Origin: Saccharothrix carnea | Lineage (GTDB): Bacteria > Actinomycetota > Actinomycetes > Mycobacteriales > Pseudonocardiaceae | Direction: 5' to 3' | Length of the DNA: 64,000 nucleotides | Assembly (NCBI RefSeq): GCF_003014735.1 | Contig: NZ_PYAX01000006.1 | Coordinates: 62,001-126,000, forward strand | Part shown: positions 37,332-46,037 of the stretch, piece after piece | Position numbering within the stretch: the stretch's first letter is position 1 | Layout: each line of letters opens with the position of its first letter | The notes under the pieces: model-generated | Databases searched by the model: none | What the model was told of the DNA's origin: nothing | Seen by the model: only the letters and a program-made list of their open reading frames with translations | Translations under genes and position numbers: made by a program

Positions 37332-39589
37332 ATGCCCGACGGCTCGTTACCCACCTCCGTCGTCCGCTTCACCGACACGGCCGGCCGGACGGTGGGCGCG
37401 GGGGTTGTGGTGGGCCGCCACGTCGTGACCTGCGCCCACGTCGTCAACCTCGCCCTGGGCCTCGATCCGCACTCGACCGACCGGCCGTCGAAGGCGGTCG
37501 AGGTCGACTTCCCGGCCACGTCCCACGAACCCGTGCCCGCACACGTGCGGACCTGGGCTCCACCACCGCCGCGGGAAGGGAGCCCCGGGGACGACGTCGC
37601 CACGCTGGAACTGGACCTGCCCGCCGGTGTGACGCCCGCCCGGCTGGTCGACGCACCGCTGCCGGTCGACAGCCCGGTCGACGTCTTCGGCTACCCGGAG
37701 AACCGGCCGGACGGCTCGTGGGCCCGTGCGGTGGTCCGCGGTCGGGTAGGCCCCCAGTTGTTGCAACTGGACAGCGAGTCGGCGCTCGCCGTGCAGCGCG
37801 GGTACAGCGGCAGCCCGGTGTGGGACCGGCGGACGGGTCGGGTGGCGGGGATCATCGCCACCGCGCACCTGATCAGTGACATCGCGTACGCATATGACGG
37901 CCGGCGGATCGCCACGCTGGAGGCAGACGGCACGGTGTGCGTGTGGGACGCGCATACCGGTGATCTGGTCACCGTTCTGCCGCATCGCGTCGTCGGGCGG
38001 ATCTGGTTCGTCGAACCCGGCAACCGGCTGGTGGCAAGGGACTCCGCCGGTTCGGTCCAGTTCTGGGACATCGACTCCGGGGCCGTCGTCAAGGCGATGC
38101 CGGGCGTCTACCACGACCTCGTCGTGTCGTCCGATGGGAGCACGCTGGCGACGAGGCGGCTCAACCGCGTGGAGATCTGGTGGGCCGGCAACGTGGTGAT
38201 GGCGTTGGCGACCAGGGGCGATCATGGCGTCCGGATGGCGCTCTCGCCCGCGGGGTCGACCGCCGCCATCTTCGACGAAGGCGCGGTCACGGTCGCGAAC
38301 GTGGGCTCCGGGAGAGGTGCCACCTTTCAGACCCGGCCGCCTTGGGTCGAGGCGCTGCACCTCGTTGACGAAACGCGGATGGTCCTGTCCGACGGCTTCG
38401 AACTCGACGTCGTGGACACGGAGTTCAAGCCGATCGCCCAGCTCGCCCGGAACGCGCTCGGAATCGCGTCCGCGGCGGACGGCACCTTCGCGGTGGTGTC
38501 GACAGGCGGATCCGCCGCCCTCCACACCAAGGACGGCAAGCCGGTGCGGAACCTGTCACCCGGCGCGTGGTCGTCCGTGGGCTCGGCGTCGTACTCACCT
38601 GACGGCCGATCGTTGCTGACCACGTGCGACGACGGTGCGGTCCGCGTGTGGGACCTCATGACGGGGACCGCGCACGTCGAGGTCGACGGCCACTCGACAG
38701 TGGGGCGGTTCGCCACGTTCTCGCCCGTGGACCGGACGATCGCGATCGCGACCCGGACGGGCTTCGGGATCATCGGACCCGACGGCACGACCCTCGACAG
38801 GGCCACCGAGGTCCAGTCGCTCGCCATCTCGCACGATGGCGCGTACCTCCTCACGTTGGCCTGGGACGAACTCGTGACCTTCTGGGACACGAGACCGGGT
38901 CGAGCATCGGCGAGTACAGCGCCCAGCGGCCCGCGACCAGTGTGTTCGCCCTCCCCGCGAGCGGCACGTTCGCCACCGCGCACCTCGACGGCACAGTCTC
39001 CCTGCACACCTCGACGACCACGGTGCTCCTCGAAGGCCATGCCATGCCTGTGCGGTCCGTGGCGTCGTCCCGCGAGGGCCATCACATCGCCACCGCGTCC
39101 GCCGATGGCACGGCGCGCATCTGGAACCTCCACGGACAGCAGTTGGTGGCGCTGACAGGGCACGATCTGCCCGTTCGCGACGTGGCCTTCTCCCCTGACG
39201 GGCGTCGGGTCGTCACGGCGTCGTCGGACGGGACCGCGCGGATCTGGAGCACGAGCGGTGAGCACTTGTCGACTTTGGTCGGCCACATGAGCAGCGTGGG
39301 AAGCGTGTCCTACTCACCGGGCGGAACGCGGATCGCGACGACCTCCGACGACGGCACGGCGCGGATCTGGGACTCCGCGACCGGGGCTGAGCTGGCGATC
39401 CTGGTGCACGGCGAGAGCGGGATGGCGGTCGTGCTGCCCGATGGGGCGTACCGGACGCAGGGTGACGTCGGTGACCGGTTGTGGTGGGCGGTGAAGCAGG
39501 TTCGGTTCGAGGTCGGTGAGTTGGACGGGTACTACCCGGAGATCAGGCGGCTCGGGGTTGACGAGGTGCTGCCGGGGGTAACGTCCTGA
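37332..39589 (+). pseudogene. Trypsin-like protease / WD40 repeat protein, interrupted by a frameshift
   Basis: The first 185 residues form a trypsin-like domain with a complete triad (VVTCAHVV, GDDVATLEL, QRGYSGSPVW). WD40 blades follow (DGTVCVWDAHTGDLV, DGAVRVWDLMTGTA, DGTARIWSTSGEHL and others). The frame that starts at 37332 stays WD40-like to VTFWDT at 38889 and then turns Ser/Pro/Arg-rich; the -1 frame from 38891 continues without a gap (ETGSSIGEYSAQ, then several strong WD40 blades) to 39589. Adding one base at 38889-38891 restores a 752-residue protein. Either a real 1-bp deletion or a sequence error; no slippery heptamer supports programmed shifting. The family is likely a peptide-binding propeller with a regulatory protease. 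Confidence 0.8.
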
Positions 39590-39590
39590 C

Positions 39591-40571
39591 ATGACCGACC
39601 ACGTGCGGATCGGGGTGCTTGGGGCGGCGCGGATCGTGCCGGCGGCGGTGGTTCGGCCGGGGCGGGCGGTGGCGTCGGTCGAGGTTTCGGCGGTGGCGGC
39701 GCGGGAGGTCGGGCGGGCGCGGAAGTTCGCGGACCGGTACGGGATCCCGCGGGTGCACGGGTCGTACGAAGAGCTGTTGGACGATCCCGGGGTGGATGCC
39801 GTCTACATTCCGCTGCCCAACGGGTTGCACGGGAAGTGGGCGTTGGCGGCGCTGGCGGCCGGGAAGCACGTGTTGTGCGAGAAGCCGTTCGCGGCCAACG
39901 CGGAAGAGGCGGCGGAGGTCGCGGCGGCGGCGAAGAGCAGTGGGCTGGTGGTGATGGAGGCGTTCCACTACCGGTATCACCCGCTGGCGCTGCGGTTGCC
40001 GGAAGTGGTCGCGGAGTTGGGTGAACTGCGGCACGTGGAAGCACGGCTCGCGTTCCCGCTGCCGCGGTTCAGCGACATCCGGTACTCGCTGGACTTGGCC
40101 GGTGGGGCGTTGATGGACGCCGGTTGTTACGCGGTGAACATGGTCAGGTACCTCGGTGGCGAGCCGGAGGTGAAGTCGGCGCGGGCGTTGCTGAGGGGTG
40201 ACGGCGTCGACCGGGCAATGCGGGCGGAGCTGAAGTTCCCTGCGGGGCACACCGGGACCGTGGTGGCGTCGATGTGGTCGCGCTCGTTGCTGCGCTTGTC
40301 GGCGAAGGTGTTGGGCGCCAACGGGGAGATGCGCGTGTTCAACCCCTTCGCGCCGCAGGCGGGGCACCGGCTCACGGTCAAGCTGAACGGCCACCGCCGG
40401 GTCGAGCGGTTCGACCGGCGGCCGTCGTACGAGTACCAGCTGGAGGCGTTCGCCGACGCGGTGCTGCACGGCAAGCCGTTCCCGACGACGGCGGACGACG
40501 CGGTGGCCACGATGCGGGTCGTGGACGACATCTACCGCGCGGCGGGGCTGCCGGTGCGTCAACCGACCTGA
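39591..40571 (+). CDS. Gfo/Idh/MocA-family oxidoreductase
   Basis: NAD(P)-dependent oxidoreductase of 326 residues. N-terminal Rossmann domain (RIGVLGAARIVPAAV), the family EKP motif in LCEKPFAANAEEA near residue 98, and the C-terminal catalytic segment DAGCYAVNMVRYLGGEP near 178 (Lys of EKP and Asp/His region). Acts on sugars or related compounds; substrate unknown. ATG one base after the preceding stop, so it may be co-transcribed with the WD40 gene. Confidence 0.88.
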   Translation: MTDHVRIGVLGAARIVPAAVVRPGRAVASVEVSAVAAREVGRARKFADRYGIPRVHGSYEELLDDPGVDAVYIPLPNGLHGKWALAALAAGKHVLCEKPFAANAEEAAEVAAAAKSSGLVVMEAFHYRYHPLALRLPEVVAELGELRHVEARLAFPLPRFSDIRYSLDLAGGALMDAGCYAVNMVRYLGGEPEVKSARALLRGDGVDRAMRAELKFPAGHTGTVVASMWSRSLLRLSAKVLGANGEMRVFNPFAPQAGHRLTVKLNGHRRVERFDRRPSYEYQLEAFADAVLHGKPFPTTADDAVATMRVVDDIYRAAGLPVRQPT

Positions 40572-40581
40572 CGCAGCCGCC

Positions 40582-40758
40582 AGGTTCGCCGACCAGCCCG
40601 GTCTGGTCTGCGTGGAGAGCCGGAGCACGAGCACTTTCCTGGAAGAGGAGCGCCATCTCGACGAGGCTAGGCTTGCCTGGCAGGAGCTGCGTGCCTTGGC
40701 GTCGTCCCCGGAGTAGTCGATCGGGCTCATCGCCGAGCTCATCGGCAAGTCGACGTGA
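40582..40758 (+). pseudogene. C-terminal remnant of an Scr1/DUF5753-type XRE regulator
   Basis: In one frame the DNA reads FADQPGLVCVESRSTS, then FLEEERHLDEARLAWQELRA, then LASSPE, a TAG at 40714-40716, and SIGLIAELIGKST before TGA. This matches the end of the DUF5753 ligand domain of Scr1-type XRE regulators (usually ...LSPEESxxLI...). The HTH and most of DUF5753 are missing. DUF5753 regulators are normally paired with a DUF397 gene, and one follows here. Confidence 0.6.
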
Positions 40759-40775
40759 TGCGAGGAGTGCACTCG

Positions 40776-40943
40776 ATGGACCTCACCAACGCACGTCGGC
40801 GCAAGAGCAGCCGCAGCAGCGGTCAAGCCAACTGCGTCGAGATCGCCCACGTCGCCGACCGCACGGCCGTCCGCGACTCCAAGAACCCCGAAGGCCCGGT
40901 GGTCTTCTCCGGCGACGTGAACTGGTCGGTCTTCGTCCGGTGA
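40776..40943 (+). CDS. DUF397 protein (Scd1-like partner)
   Basis: Small protein of 55 residues with the full DUF397 pattern: RRKSSRSSGQANCVEIAH, VRDSKNPEGPVV and a terminal WSVFVR. ATG at 40776 with AGGAG ten bases upstream. DUF397 proteins (Scd1/BldB-like group) work with an Scr1-type XRE regulator in Streptomyces; here that partner survives only as a fragment immediately upstream, so this copy is likely orphaned. Confidence 0.85.
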   Translation: MDLTNARRRKSSRSSGQANCVEIAHVADRTAVRDSKNPEGPVVFSGDVNWSVFVR

Positions 40944-41389
40944 AGTGGGTTGTCGCGCTCATCGCGGCCGTGGTGTTGGTCGGGTGCCAGGGTCAGGAGC
41001 AGCAGCCGGCGGTGAAGTGGGGGCCGGAGGAGGTGCGGACCGACCTGGATCCGCTCATCACGCGCTTCCCGGTGCTCGGGGCGCCCTCGGCGGCACGGTG
41101 GATGTCCGGCGCGTTCGGGCGCGCCGACGTGCCCGGGCCGTCCACGTACTGGATCGACGCGGTCGTCACGCTGTCGGCGGCGGACGTCGAGCGGGTCCGG
41201 GCGGCGTACGCGCCGACCGACCAGGGCAAGTCCCCGGACGTGGTGGAGGGCATGCGCGGGAGGCTGCCGGACGGGCCGTTCCTGACCGGGGAGGCGCTGG
41301 ACGCCGCGTTCGCCCACGAGCGCTGGTACGCGTCGGCGTACCTGGACCTGAAATCCGGTGAACTCGTGCTCGTCGCGACAGGAACGTGA
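40940..41389 (+). CDS. Small lipoprotein, unknown
   Basis: Protein of 149 residues with a short lipoprotein signal (KWVVALIAAVVLVGC, Cys at 16) followed by an exported domain ending in a beta pair (SAYLDLKSGELVLVATGT). GTG at 40940 overlaps the DUF397 stop (GTGA). No family recognised. Confidence 0.7.
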   Translation: MKWVVALIAAVVLVGCQGQEQQPAVKWGPEEVRTDLDPLITRFPVLGAPSAARWMSGAFGRADVPGPSTYWIDAVVTLSAADVERVRAAYAPTDQGKSPDVVEGMRGRLPDGPFLTGEALDAAFAHERWYASAYLDLKSGELVLVATGT

Positions 41390-41413
41390 ACAACCTCTCC
41401 TAGACTCACCCGT

Positions 41414-42061
41414 GTGAGCGACGAGCTGGTGCCGGACCCCCGTCAGATGCGTGCCTCGGACGCCGACCGCGAAAAGGTCGCCCAGGTGCTCCAACAGGCG
41501 CACGGCGAAGGCAGGCTCGACCTGCACGAGCTGGACGAACGCCTGGCGGCGGTGTACGCGGCCAAGACCTACGGCGAGCTGGTGCCGCTGACCGCCGACC
41601 TGGGCGTGTCCGGCCCCTCCGTCATGCCCATGCCGCTGCAGCAGAGCCTCCCGGCCAACCGCATCGGCGGTACGCCCGGCTCCACGGTCTCGTTCGCGTT
41701 CTGGTCGGGGGTGGAGCGGCGGGGTGAGTGGGTCGTGCCGCCGACGCACACCGCGGTGGCCTTCATGGGCGGTGTCGAGCTGGACCTGACCCGGGCGCGC
41801 TTCGCGGAGGGCGAGACGACGATCAACGCCTACGCGCTCATGGGCGCGGTGGAGATCATCGTGCCGGAGGACATCACCGTCCGGGTCGACGGCATCGGCT
41901 TCATGGGCGCGTTCGAGGACGCCACGCACAAGGGCGCGCCGACGATCCCCGGCGGGCCGGTCGTGCGGATCACCGGTTTCGCGATGATGGGCGCGGTCGA
42001 GGTGAAGCGGCCGAAGAAGAAGAAGCTCAAGGGGCACAAGTACGACGAGCTGGAGGGCTAG
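41414..42061 (+). CDS. DUF1707 protein with cell-wall-active (LiaF-like) beta domain
   Basis: Protein of 215 residues. N-terminal DUF1707 (MRASDADREKVAQVLQQAH, then GEGRLDLHELDERLAAVYAAKTYGELVPL). The C-terminal half is the beta-helix typical of LiaF/VanX-like cell-wall-active proteins: repeats of F-M-G-x-V-E/A (AFMGGVELDLTRARF, YALMGAVEIIVPEDI, GFMGAFEDATHKG, AMMGAVEVKRPKKKK). No membrane segment; a poly-Lys tail may bind the membrane surface. GTG start. Role unknown, likely envelope stress. Confidence 0.8.
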   Translation: MSDELVPDPRQMRASDADREKVAQVLQQAHGEGRLDLHELDERLAAVYAAKTYGELVPLTADLGVSGPSVMPMPLQQSLPANRIGGTPGSTVSFAFWSGVERRGEWVVPPTHTAVAFMGGVELDLTRARFAEGETTINAYALMGAVEIIVPEDITVRVDGIGFMGAFEDATHKGAPTIPGGPVVRITGFAMMGAVEVKRPKKKKLKGHKYDELEG

Positions 42062-42212
42062 TACCGGTTCGAGCCGCTGAGGTCGTGACCAGGCCGTCCG
42101 GCAGGCGTGCGCGGGCCGTGGAGGACGAGGTCACGAAGCCGCCGCACGTGGGCTGACCTGCCCGAAGTCGCTCACTTAGGACGGCCGTCCCATTCCGCCT
42201 AGACTCGGCGTC

Positions 42213-43178
42213 ATGGCTGCTCCATCGACATCGCCGTCGCTGCCCCCGGCGCTCGCGGACGCCGTCCGCGACGACGCGTCGCTGCGCCGGTTCCTGCACG
42301 GACTGCCCGGTGTGGACCAGGTCGGCGTCGAACAGCGCGCGGCCGGTCTGGGCACCCGAAGCATCAAGAAGGCCTCGAAGCAGTGGGCCATCGACACCGC
42401 CATCTCCATGGTCGACCTGACCACGCTGGAAGGTGCCGACACCCACGGCAAGGTGCGGTCGCTCGCGGCGAAGGCGCGGCGGCCCGACCCCGATCACCCG
42501 GACGTGCCCCGGGTCGCCGCCGTCTGCGTGTACCCGGACATGGTCGAGACGGCGGTCGAGGAGCTGCGGGGCACCGGTATCGACATCGCCAGCGTCGCCA
42601 CCGCGTTCCCGTCCGGCCGGTCGAGCCTGAAGGTGAAGCTGGAGGACACCGCCTACGCCGTCGACGCGGGCGCCACCGAGATCGACATGGTGATCGACCG
42701 GGGCGCGTTCCTGTCCGGCCGGTACGGGCAGGTGTTCGACGAGATCGTGCAGGTCAAGCACGCCTGCGGGGACGCGCACCTCAAGGTCATCCTGGAGACC
42801 GGCGAACTCGCGACCTACGACAACGTGCGCCGCGCGTCGTGGCTCGGCCTGCTCGCGGGCGGCGACTTCATCAAGACGTCCACCGGCAAGGTCTCCCCCG
42901 CGGCGACGCTGCCCGTCACGCACGTGATGCTGCAGGCCGTCCGTGACTGGCACACCCAGACGGGCGAACTCCGCGGTGTGAAGCCCGCCGGCGGCATCCG
43001 CACGACCAAGGACGCGATCAAGTACCTGGTCGCGGTGCACGAGGTCGCGGGACCGGAGTGGCTGACCCCGACCCTGTTCCGCTTCGGTGCCTCCACGCTG
43101 CTCAACGACCTGCTGATGCAGCGGCGCACCCAGTTGGCCGGCCACTACAGCGGCCCCGATTACGTGACGGTGGACTGA
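42213..43178 (+). CDS. deoC: Deoxyribose-phosphate aldolase
   Basis: Class I aldolase converting 2-deoxyribose 5-phosphate to acetaldehyde and glyceraldehyde 3-phosphate. At 321 residues it is of the longer (DERA-like) type. Signatures: VCVYPDMVETAVEEL, IDMVIDRGAFLSGRYGQVF, KVILETGELATYDNV, and the Schiff-base Lys in FIKTSTGKVSPAA near residue 225. Two aldehyde dehydrogenase-family genes follow directly, probably oxidising the acetaldehyde released. Confidence 0.95.
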   Translation: MAAPSTSPSLPPALADAVRDDASLRRFLHGLPGVDQVGVEQRAAGLGTRSIKKASKQWAIDTAISMVDLTTLEGADTHGKVRSLAAKARRPDPDHPDVPRVAAVCVYPDMVETAVEELRGTGIDIASVATAFPSGRSSLKVKLEDTAYAVDAGATEIDMVIDRGAFLSGRYGQVFDEIVQVKHACGDAHLKVILETGELATYDNVRRASWLGLLAGGDFIKTSTGKVSPAATLPVTHVMLQAVRDWHTQTGELRGVKPAGGIRTTKDAIKYLVAVHEVAGPEWLTPTLFRFGASTLLNDLLMQRRTQLAGHYSGPDYVTVD

Positions 43179-43179
43179 C

Positions 43180-44607
43180 ATGTGGGAATACGCGCCCGCG
43201 CCCGAATCGCGGGACATCGCGAACCTCAAGCCGAACTACCGGATGTTCATCGACGGCCAGTTCGTCGAAGGCGCCGGTGACCCGCTGAAGACGGTCAACC
43301 CCGGCACGGAGGAAGTGCTCGCCGAGGTTTCCACGGCCGGTCAGGCGGACGTCGACAAGGCGGTCAAGGCCGCCCGACGCGCCTACGAGCGCGTCTGGGG
43401 CAGGATGCCCGGCGCCGAGCGCGCCAAGTACATCTTCCGCATCGCCCGGCTCATCCAGGAGCGCGCGCGGGAGCTGGCGGTGCTGGAGTCGCTGGACAAC
43501 GGCAAGCCCATCAAGGAATCACGTGACGTGGACGTGCCCACGGCCGCCGCGCACTTCTTCTACCACGCGGGCTGGGCGGACAAGCTCGGCTACGCGGGCT
43601 ACGGCCCGGACCCGCGCCCGCTCGGCGTGGTCGGCCAGGTCATCCCGTGGAACTTCCCGCTGCTGATGGCGGCGTGGAAGATCGCGCCCGCGCTGGCGAC
43701 CGGCAACACGGTGGTGATCAAGCCCGCTGAGACGACGCCGCTGACGGCGCTGGTGCTGGCGGAGATCATCCAGCAGGCCGACCTGCCACCCGGTGTGGTG
43801 AACATCCTCGCCGGGGCGGGTGACGTCGGCGCGGCCGTCGTGTCGCACCCCGACGTGGACAAGGTCGCGTTCACCGGGTCGACCGAGGTCGGCAAGATCA
43901 TCCAGCGGCAGCTGGCGGGCACCGGCCGCAGGCTCACCCTGGAGCTGGGCGGCAAGGCGGCGAACATCGTGTTCGACGACGCGCCGCTGGACCAGGCGGT
44001 CGAGGGCATCGTCAACGGCATCTTCTTCAACCAGGGTCACGTGTGCTGCGCCGGCTCGCGGCTGCTGGTGCAGGAGTCGGTGGCCGACGAACTGCTGGAG
44101 AAGCTGCACGTGCGCGTGTCGACGCTGCGCGTCGGCGACCCGCTGGACAAGAACACCGACGTCGGCGCGATCAACTCGCGCGAGCAGCTGACGAAGATCC
44201 AGGAGCTGGTCGAGTCGGGCGACGCCGAGGGCGCCGAGCGCTGGACGTCCGCGTGCCCGTTGCCGGACAAGGGTTTCTACTTCGCGCCCACGGTGTTCTC
44301 CAACGTGTCGCAGGCGATGCGGATCGCGCGCGAGGAGATCTTCGGGCCGGTGCTGTCGGTGCTGACGTTCCGCACGCCGGACGAGGCCGTGGCCAAGGCG
44401 AACAACACGCCGTACGGGCTGTCGGCCGGGATCTGGACCGAGAAGGGGTCGCGCATCCTGTGGGCGGCGCAGAAGATGCGCGCCGGCGTGGTGTGGGCCA
44501 ACACGTTCAACCGCTTCGACCCGACCGCCCCGTTCGGCGGCTACCAGGAGTCGGGCTTCGGCCGCGAGGGCGGTCGCACCGGGCTGGAGGCGTACCTCGA
44601 TGTCTGA
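43180..44607 (+). CDS. Aldehyde dehydrogenase
   Basis: NAD(P)-dependent aldehyde dehydrogenase of 475 residues. Coenzyme-site Lys in NTVVIKPAETTPLTA, GSTEVGK turn, general base Glu in LTLELGGKAAN near 266, nucleophile in FNQGHVCCAGSRL near 289, and EEIFGPVLSV. ATG one base after deoC, so the two are co-transcribed; its end overlaps the next gene by eight bases. Likely oxidises acetaldehyde from DeoC, inferred from position. Confidence 0.93.
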   Translation: MWEYAPAPESRDIANLKPNYRMFIDGQFVEGAGDPLKTVNPGTEEVLAEVSTAGQADVDKAVKAARRAYERVWGRMPGAERAKYIFRIARLIQERARELAVLESLDNGKPIKESRDVDVPTAAAHFFYHAGWADKLGYAGYGPDPRPLGVVGQVIPWNFPLLMAAWKIAPALATGNTVVIKPAETTPLTALVLAEIIQQADLPPGVVNILAGAGDVGAAVVSHPDVDKVAFTGSTEVGKIIQRQLAGTGRRLTLELGGKAANIVFDDAPLDQAVEGIVNGIFFNQGHVCCAGSRLLVQESVADELLEKLHVRVSTLRVGDPLDKNTDVGAINSREQLTKIQELVESGDAEGAERWTSACPLPDKGFYFAPTVFSNVSQAMRIAREEIFGPVLSVLTFRTPDEAVAKANNTPYGLSAGIWTEKGSRILWAAQKMRAGVVWANTFNRFDPTAPFGGYQESGFGREGGRTGLEAYLDV

Positions 44608-45466
44608 GAACCGGATCGCGGTCACGAAGACGTACAAGCTCTACATCGGCGGGGCGTTCCCGCGCTCGGAGTCGGGCCGGTCGTACCCGGTGGTCGACGC
44701 CAACGGCGGGTTCCTGGCCAACGCGGCGCAGGGTTCGCGCAAGGACGCCCGGGACGCGGTGGCGGCGGCGCGCAAGGCGTTTGCGGGCTGGTCGGGTGCG
44801 ACGGCGTACAACCGGGGACAGGTGCTGTTCCGGGTGGCCGAGGTGCTGGAGGGTCGGCGGGAGCAGTTCGCCGCCGAGGTCGCGGCCTGCGAGGGCGTCC
44901 CGGCGAAGAAGGCGCAGTCGCTGGTGGACGCGGCGATCGACCGGTGGGTCTGGTACGCGGGGTGGACCGACAAGGTCGCCACGGTGCTGGGCGCGTCGAA
45001 CCCGGTGGCCGGGCCGTACTTCTCGTTCTCGGTGCCCGAGCCGACCGGTGTGGTGGCGGTGCTCGCGCCGCAGGAGTCGTCGCTGCTGGGGTTGATCAGC
45101 GTGGTGGCGCCGGTGATCGCGACCGGCAACACGGCGGTGGTCGTGACCTCGCAGGACCGGCCGTTGCCCGCGGTGACGCTGTCGGAGGTGCTGGCGACGT
45201 CCGACCTGCCCGGAGGGGTGGTGAACGTGCTGACCGGGCGCACCGCGGAGATCGCGCCGTGGCTCGCGTCGCACGCGGACGTGAACGCGCTGGACCTGAC
45301 CGGTGCGCCGGAGTCGGCGCGGGCGGACCTGGAGCGCGCGGCGGCTGGGACGGTGAAGCGCGTGCTGCGGGCGCGTCCGGCGGAGGACTTCACCGGTGAG
45401 CCGGGCCTGGCGCGGTTGCGGGCGTTCCTGGAGACGAAGACGGTCTGGCACCCGATCGGGGTGTGA
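44600..45466 (+). CDS. Truncated aldehyde dehydrogenase homologue lacking the catalytic half
   Basis: Protein of 288 residues similar to the N-terminal coenzyme-binding half of aldehyde dehydrogenases (YIGGAFPRSESGRSYPV, VAVLAPQESSLLGLISV, ATGNTAVVV). The catalytic Glu and Cys motifs and the whole C-terminal domain are absent; instead it ends in a conserved-looking TKTVWHPIG segment. Codon use is normal and it overlaps the full-length gene by eight bases, so it is not obviously decaying. Probably an accessory subunit of the upstream enzyme. Confidence 0.8.
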   Translation: MSENRIAVTKTYKLYIGGAFPRSESGRSYPVVDANGGFLANAAQGSRKDARDAVAAARKAFAGWSGATAYNRGQVLFRVAEVLEGRREQFAAEVAACEGVPAKKAQSLVDAAIDRWVWYAGWTDKVATVLGASNPVAGPYFSFSVPEPTGVVAVLAPQESSLLGLISVVAPVIATGNTAVVVTSQDRPLPAVTLSEVLATSDLPGGVVNVLTGRTAEIAPWLASHADVNALDLTGAPESARADLERAAAGTVKRVLRARPAEDFTGEPGLARLRAFLETKTVWHPIGV

Positions 45467-45475
45467 CGGTTGCCC

Positions 45476-45503
45476 GGCTGCCGCCCGGCTAGCGGCGGCA
45501 GCC
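45476..45503. terminator. Bidirectional terminator hairpin
   Basis: Perfect 10-bp stem (GGCTGCCGCC at 45476-45485, GGCGGCAGCC at 45494-45503), 8-base loop, between convergent genes; it covers the last codons of the reverse-strand gene. Confidence 0.72.
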
Positions 45504-46037
45504 GAACCAGCTGTAGGAGAGCAGGCCGGTGCAGCCCAGCACGACCGCGGTGACCGTGGCCGAGGTCGTGCCGGTCGGCTGCACCGGCCACGTCAGCAGG
45601 CGGGTCGGCCAGTCCGCGCCGGGTGGGACGACCAGCGTGACGCCGGTCCAGCCGACCGGCAGCGCCCAGGCGGCGCGTGCGCCGAGGACCACCGCGGCCA
45701 GCGCCGCCAGGCCACCGAGGCCGACGACGTCGCGCAGCACGAAGGCGTGCTCCGCGACCAGGCCGGCGGCGAGCAGCAGTGCGGTGACGACCGCGCCGCC
45801 GAGGAGCAGGTGCGCCGCGCGGCGGGGCGGCCAGCCGAACGCGGCCGTGCGGTCCAGCGCCAGGTCGTGCCCGCCGAGGCCGGTCGCGACGACGGCCGTG
45901 CCCAGCGCCGCCGCGAACGCGGTCACGTGAGGGCCGCCGTCCAGCAGGGCGAGGGCGGCGAAGCCGGTCACGACGGTGGCCGCCGCGGCCGGGACCTGCC
46001 TCGATCGCGCGTAGAGCAGCAGCAGGCGCGCCGTCAC
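45489..46037 (-). CDS. Integral membrane protein of the ABC operon
   Basis: Protein of 182 residues with about five hydrophobic segments and few charged loops. No conserved motif recognised; resembles small ABC-2-type permease companions. GTG start overlaps the upstream permease stop (GTGA). Last gene of the sigma-ABC operon. Confidence 0.65.
   Translation of the reverse strand: MTARLLLLYARSRQVPAAAATVVTGFAALALLDGGPHVTAFAAALGTAVVATGLGGHDLALDRTAAFGWPPRRAAHLLLGGAVVTALLLAAGLVAEHAFVLRDVVGLGGLAALAAVVLGARAAWALPVGWTGVTLVVPPGADWPTRLLTWPVQPTGTTSATVTAVVLGCTGLLSYSWFGCRR

Noticed and set aside
38880..38900. Programmed -1 frameshifting in the protease-WD40 gene
   Set aside because: No X-XXY-YYZ slippery heptamer or obvious downstream pseudoknot at the junction (ACACGAGACC); a deletion or sequence error is simpler.
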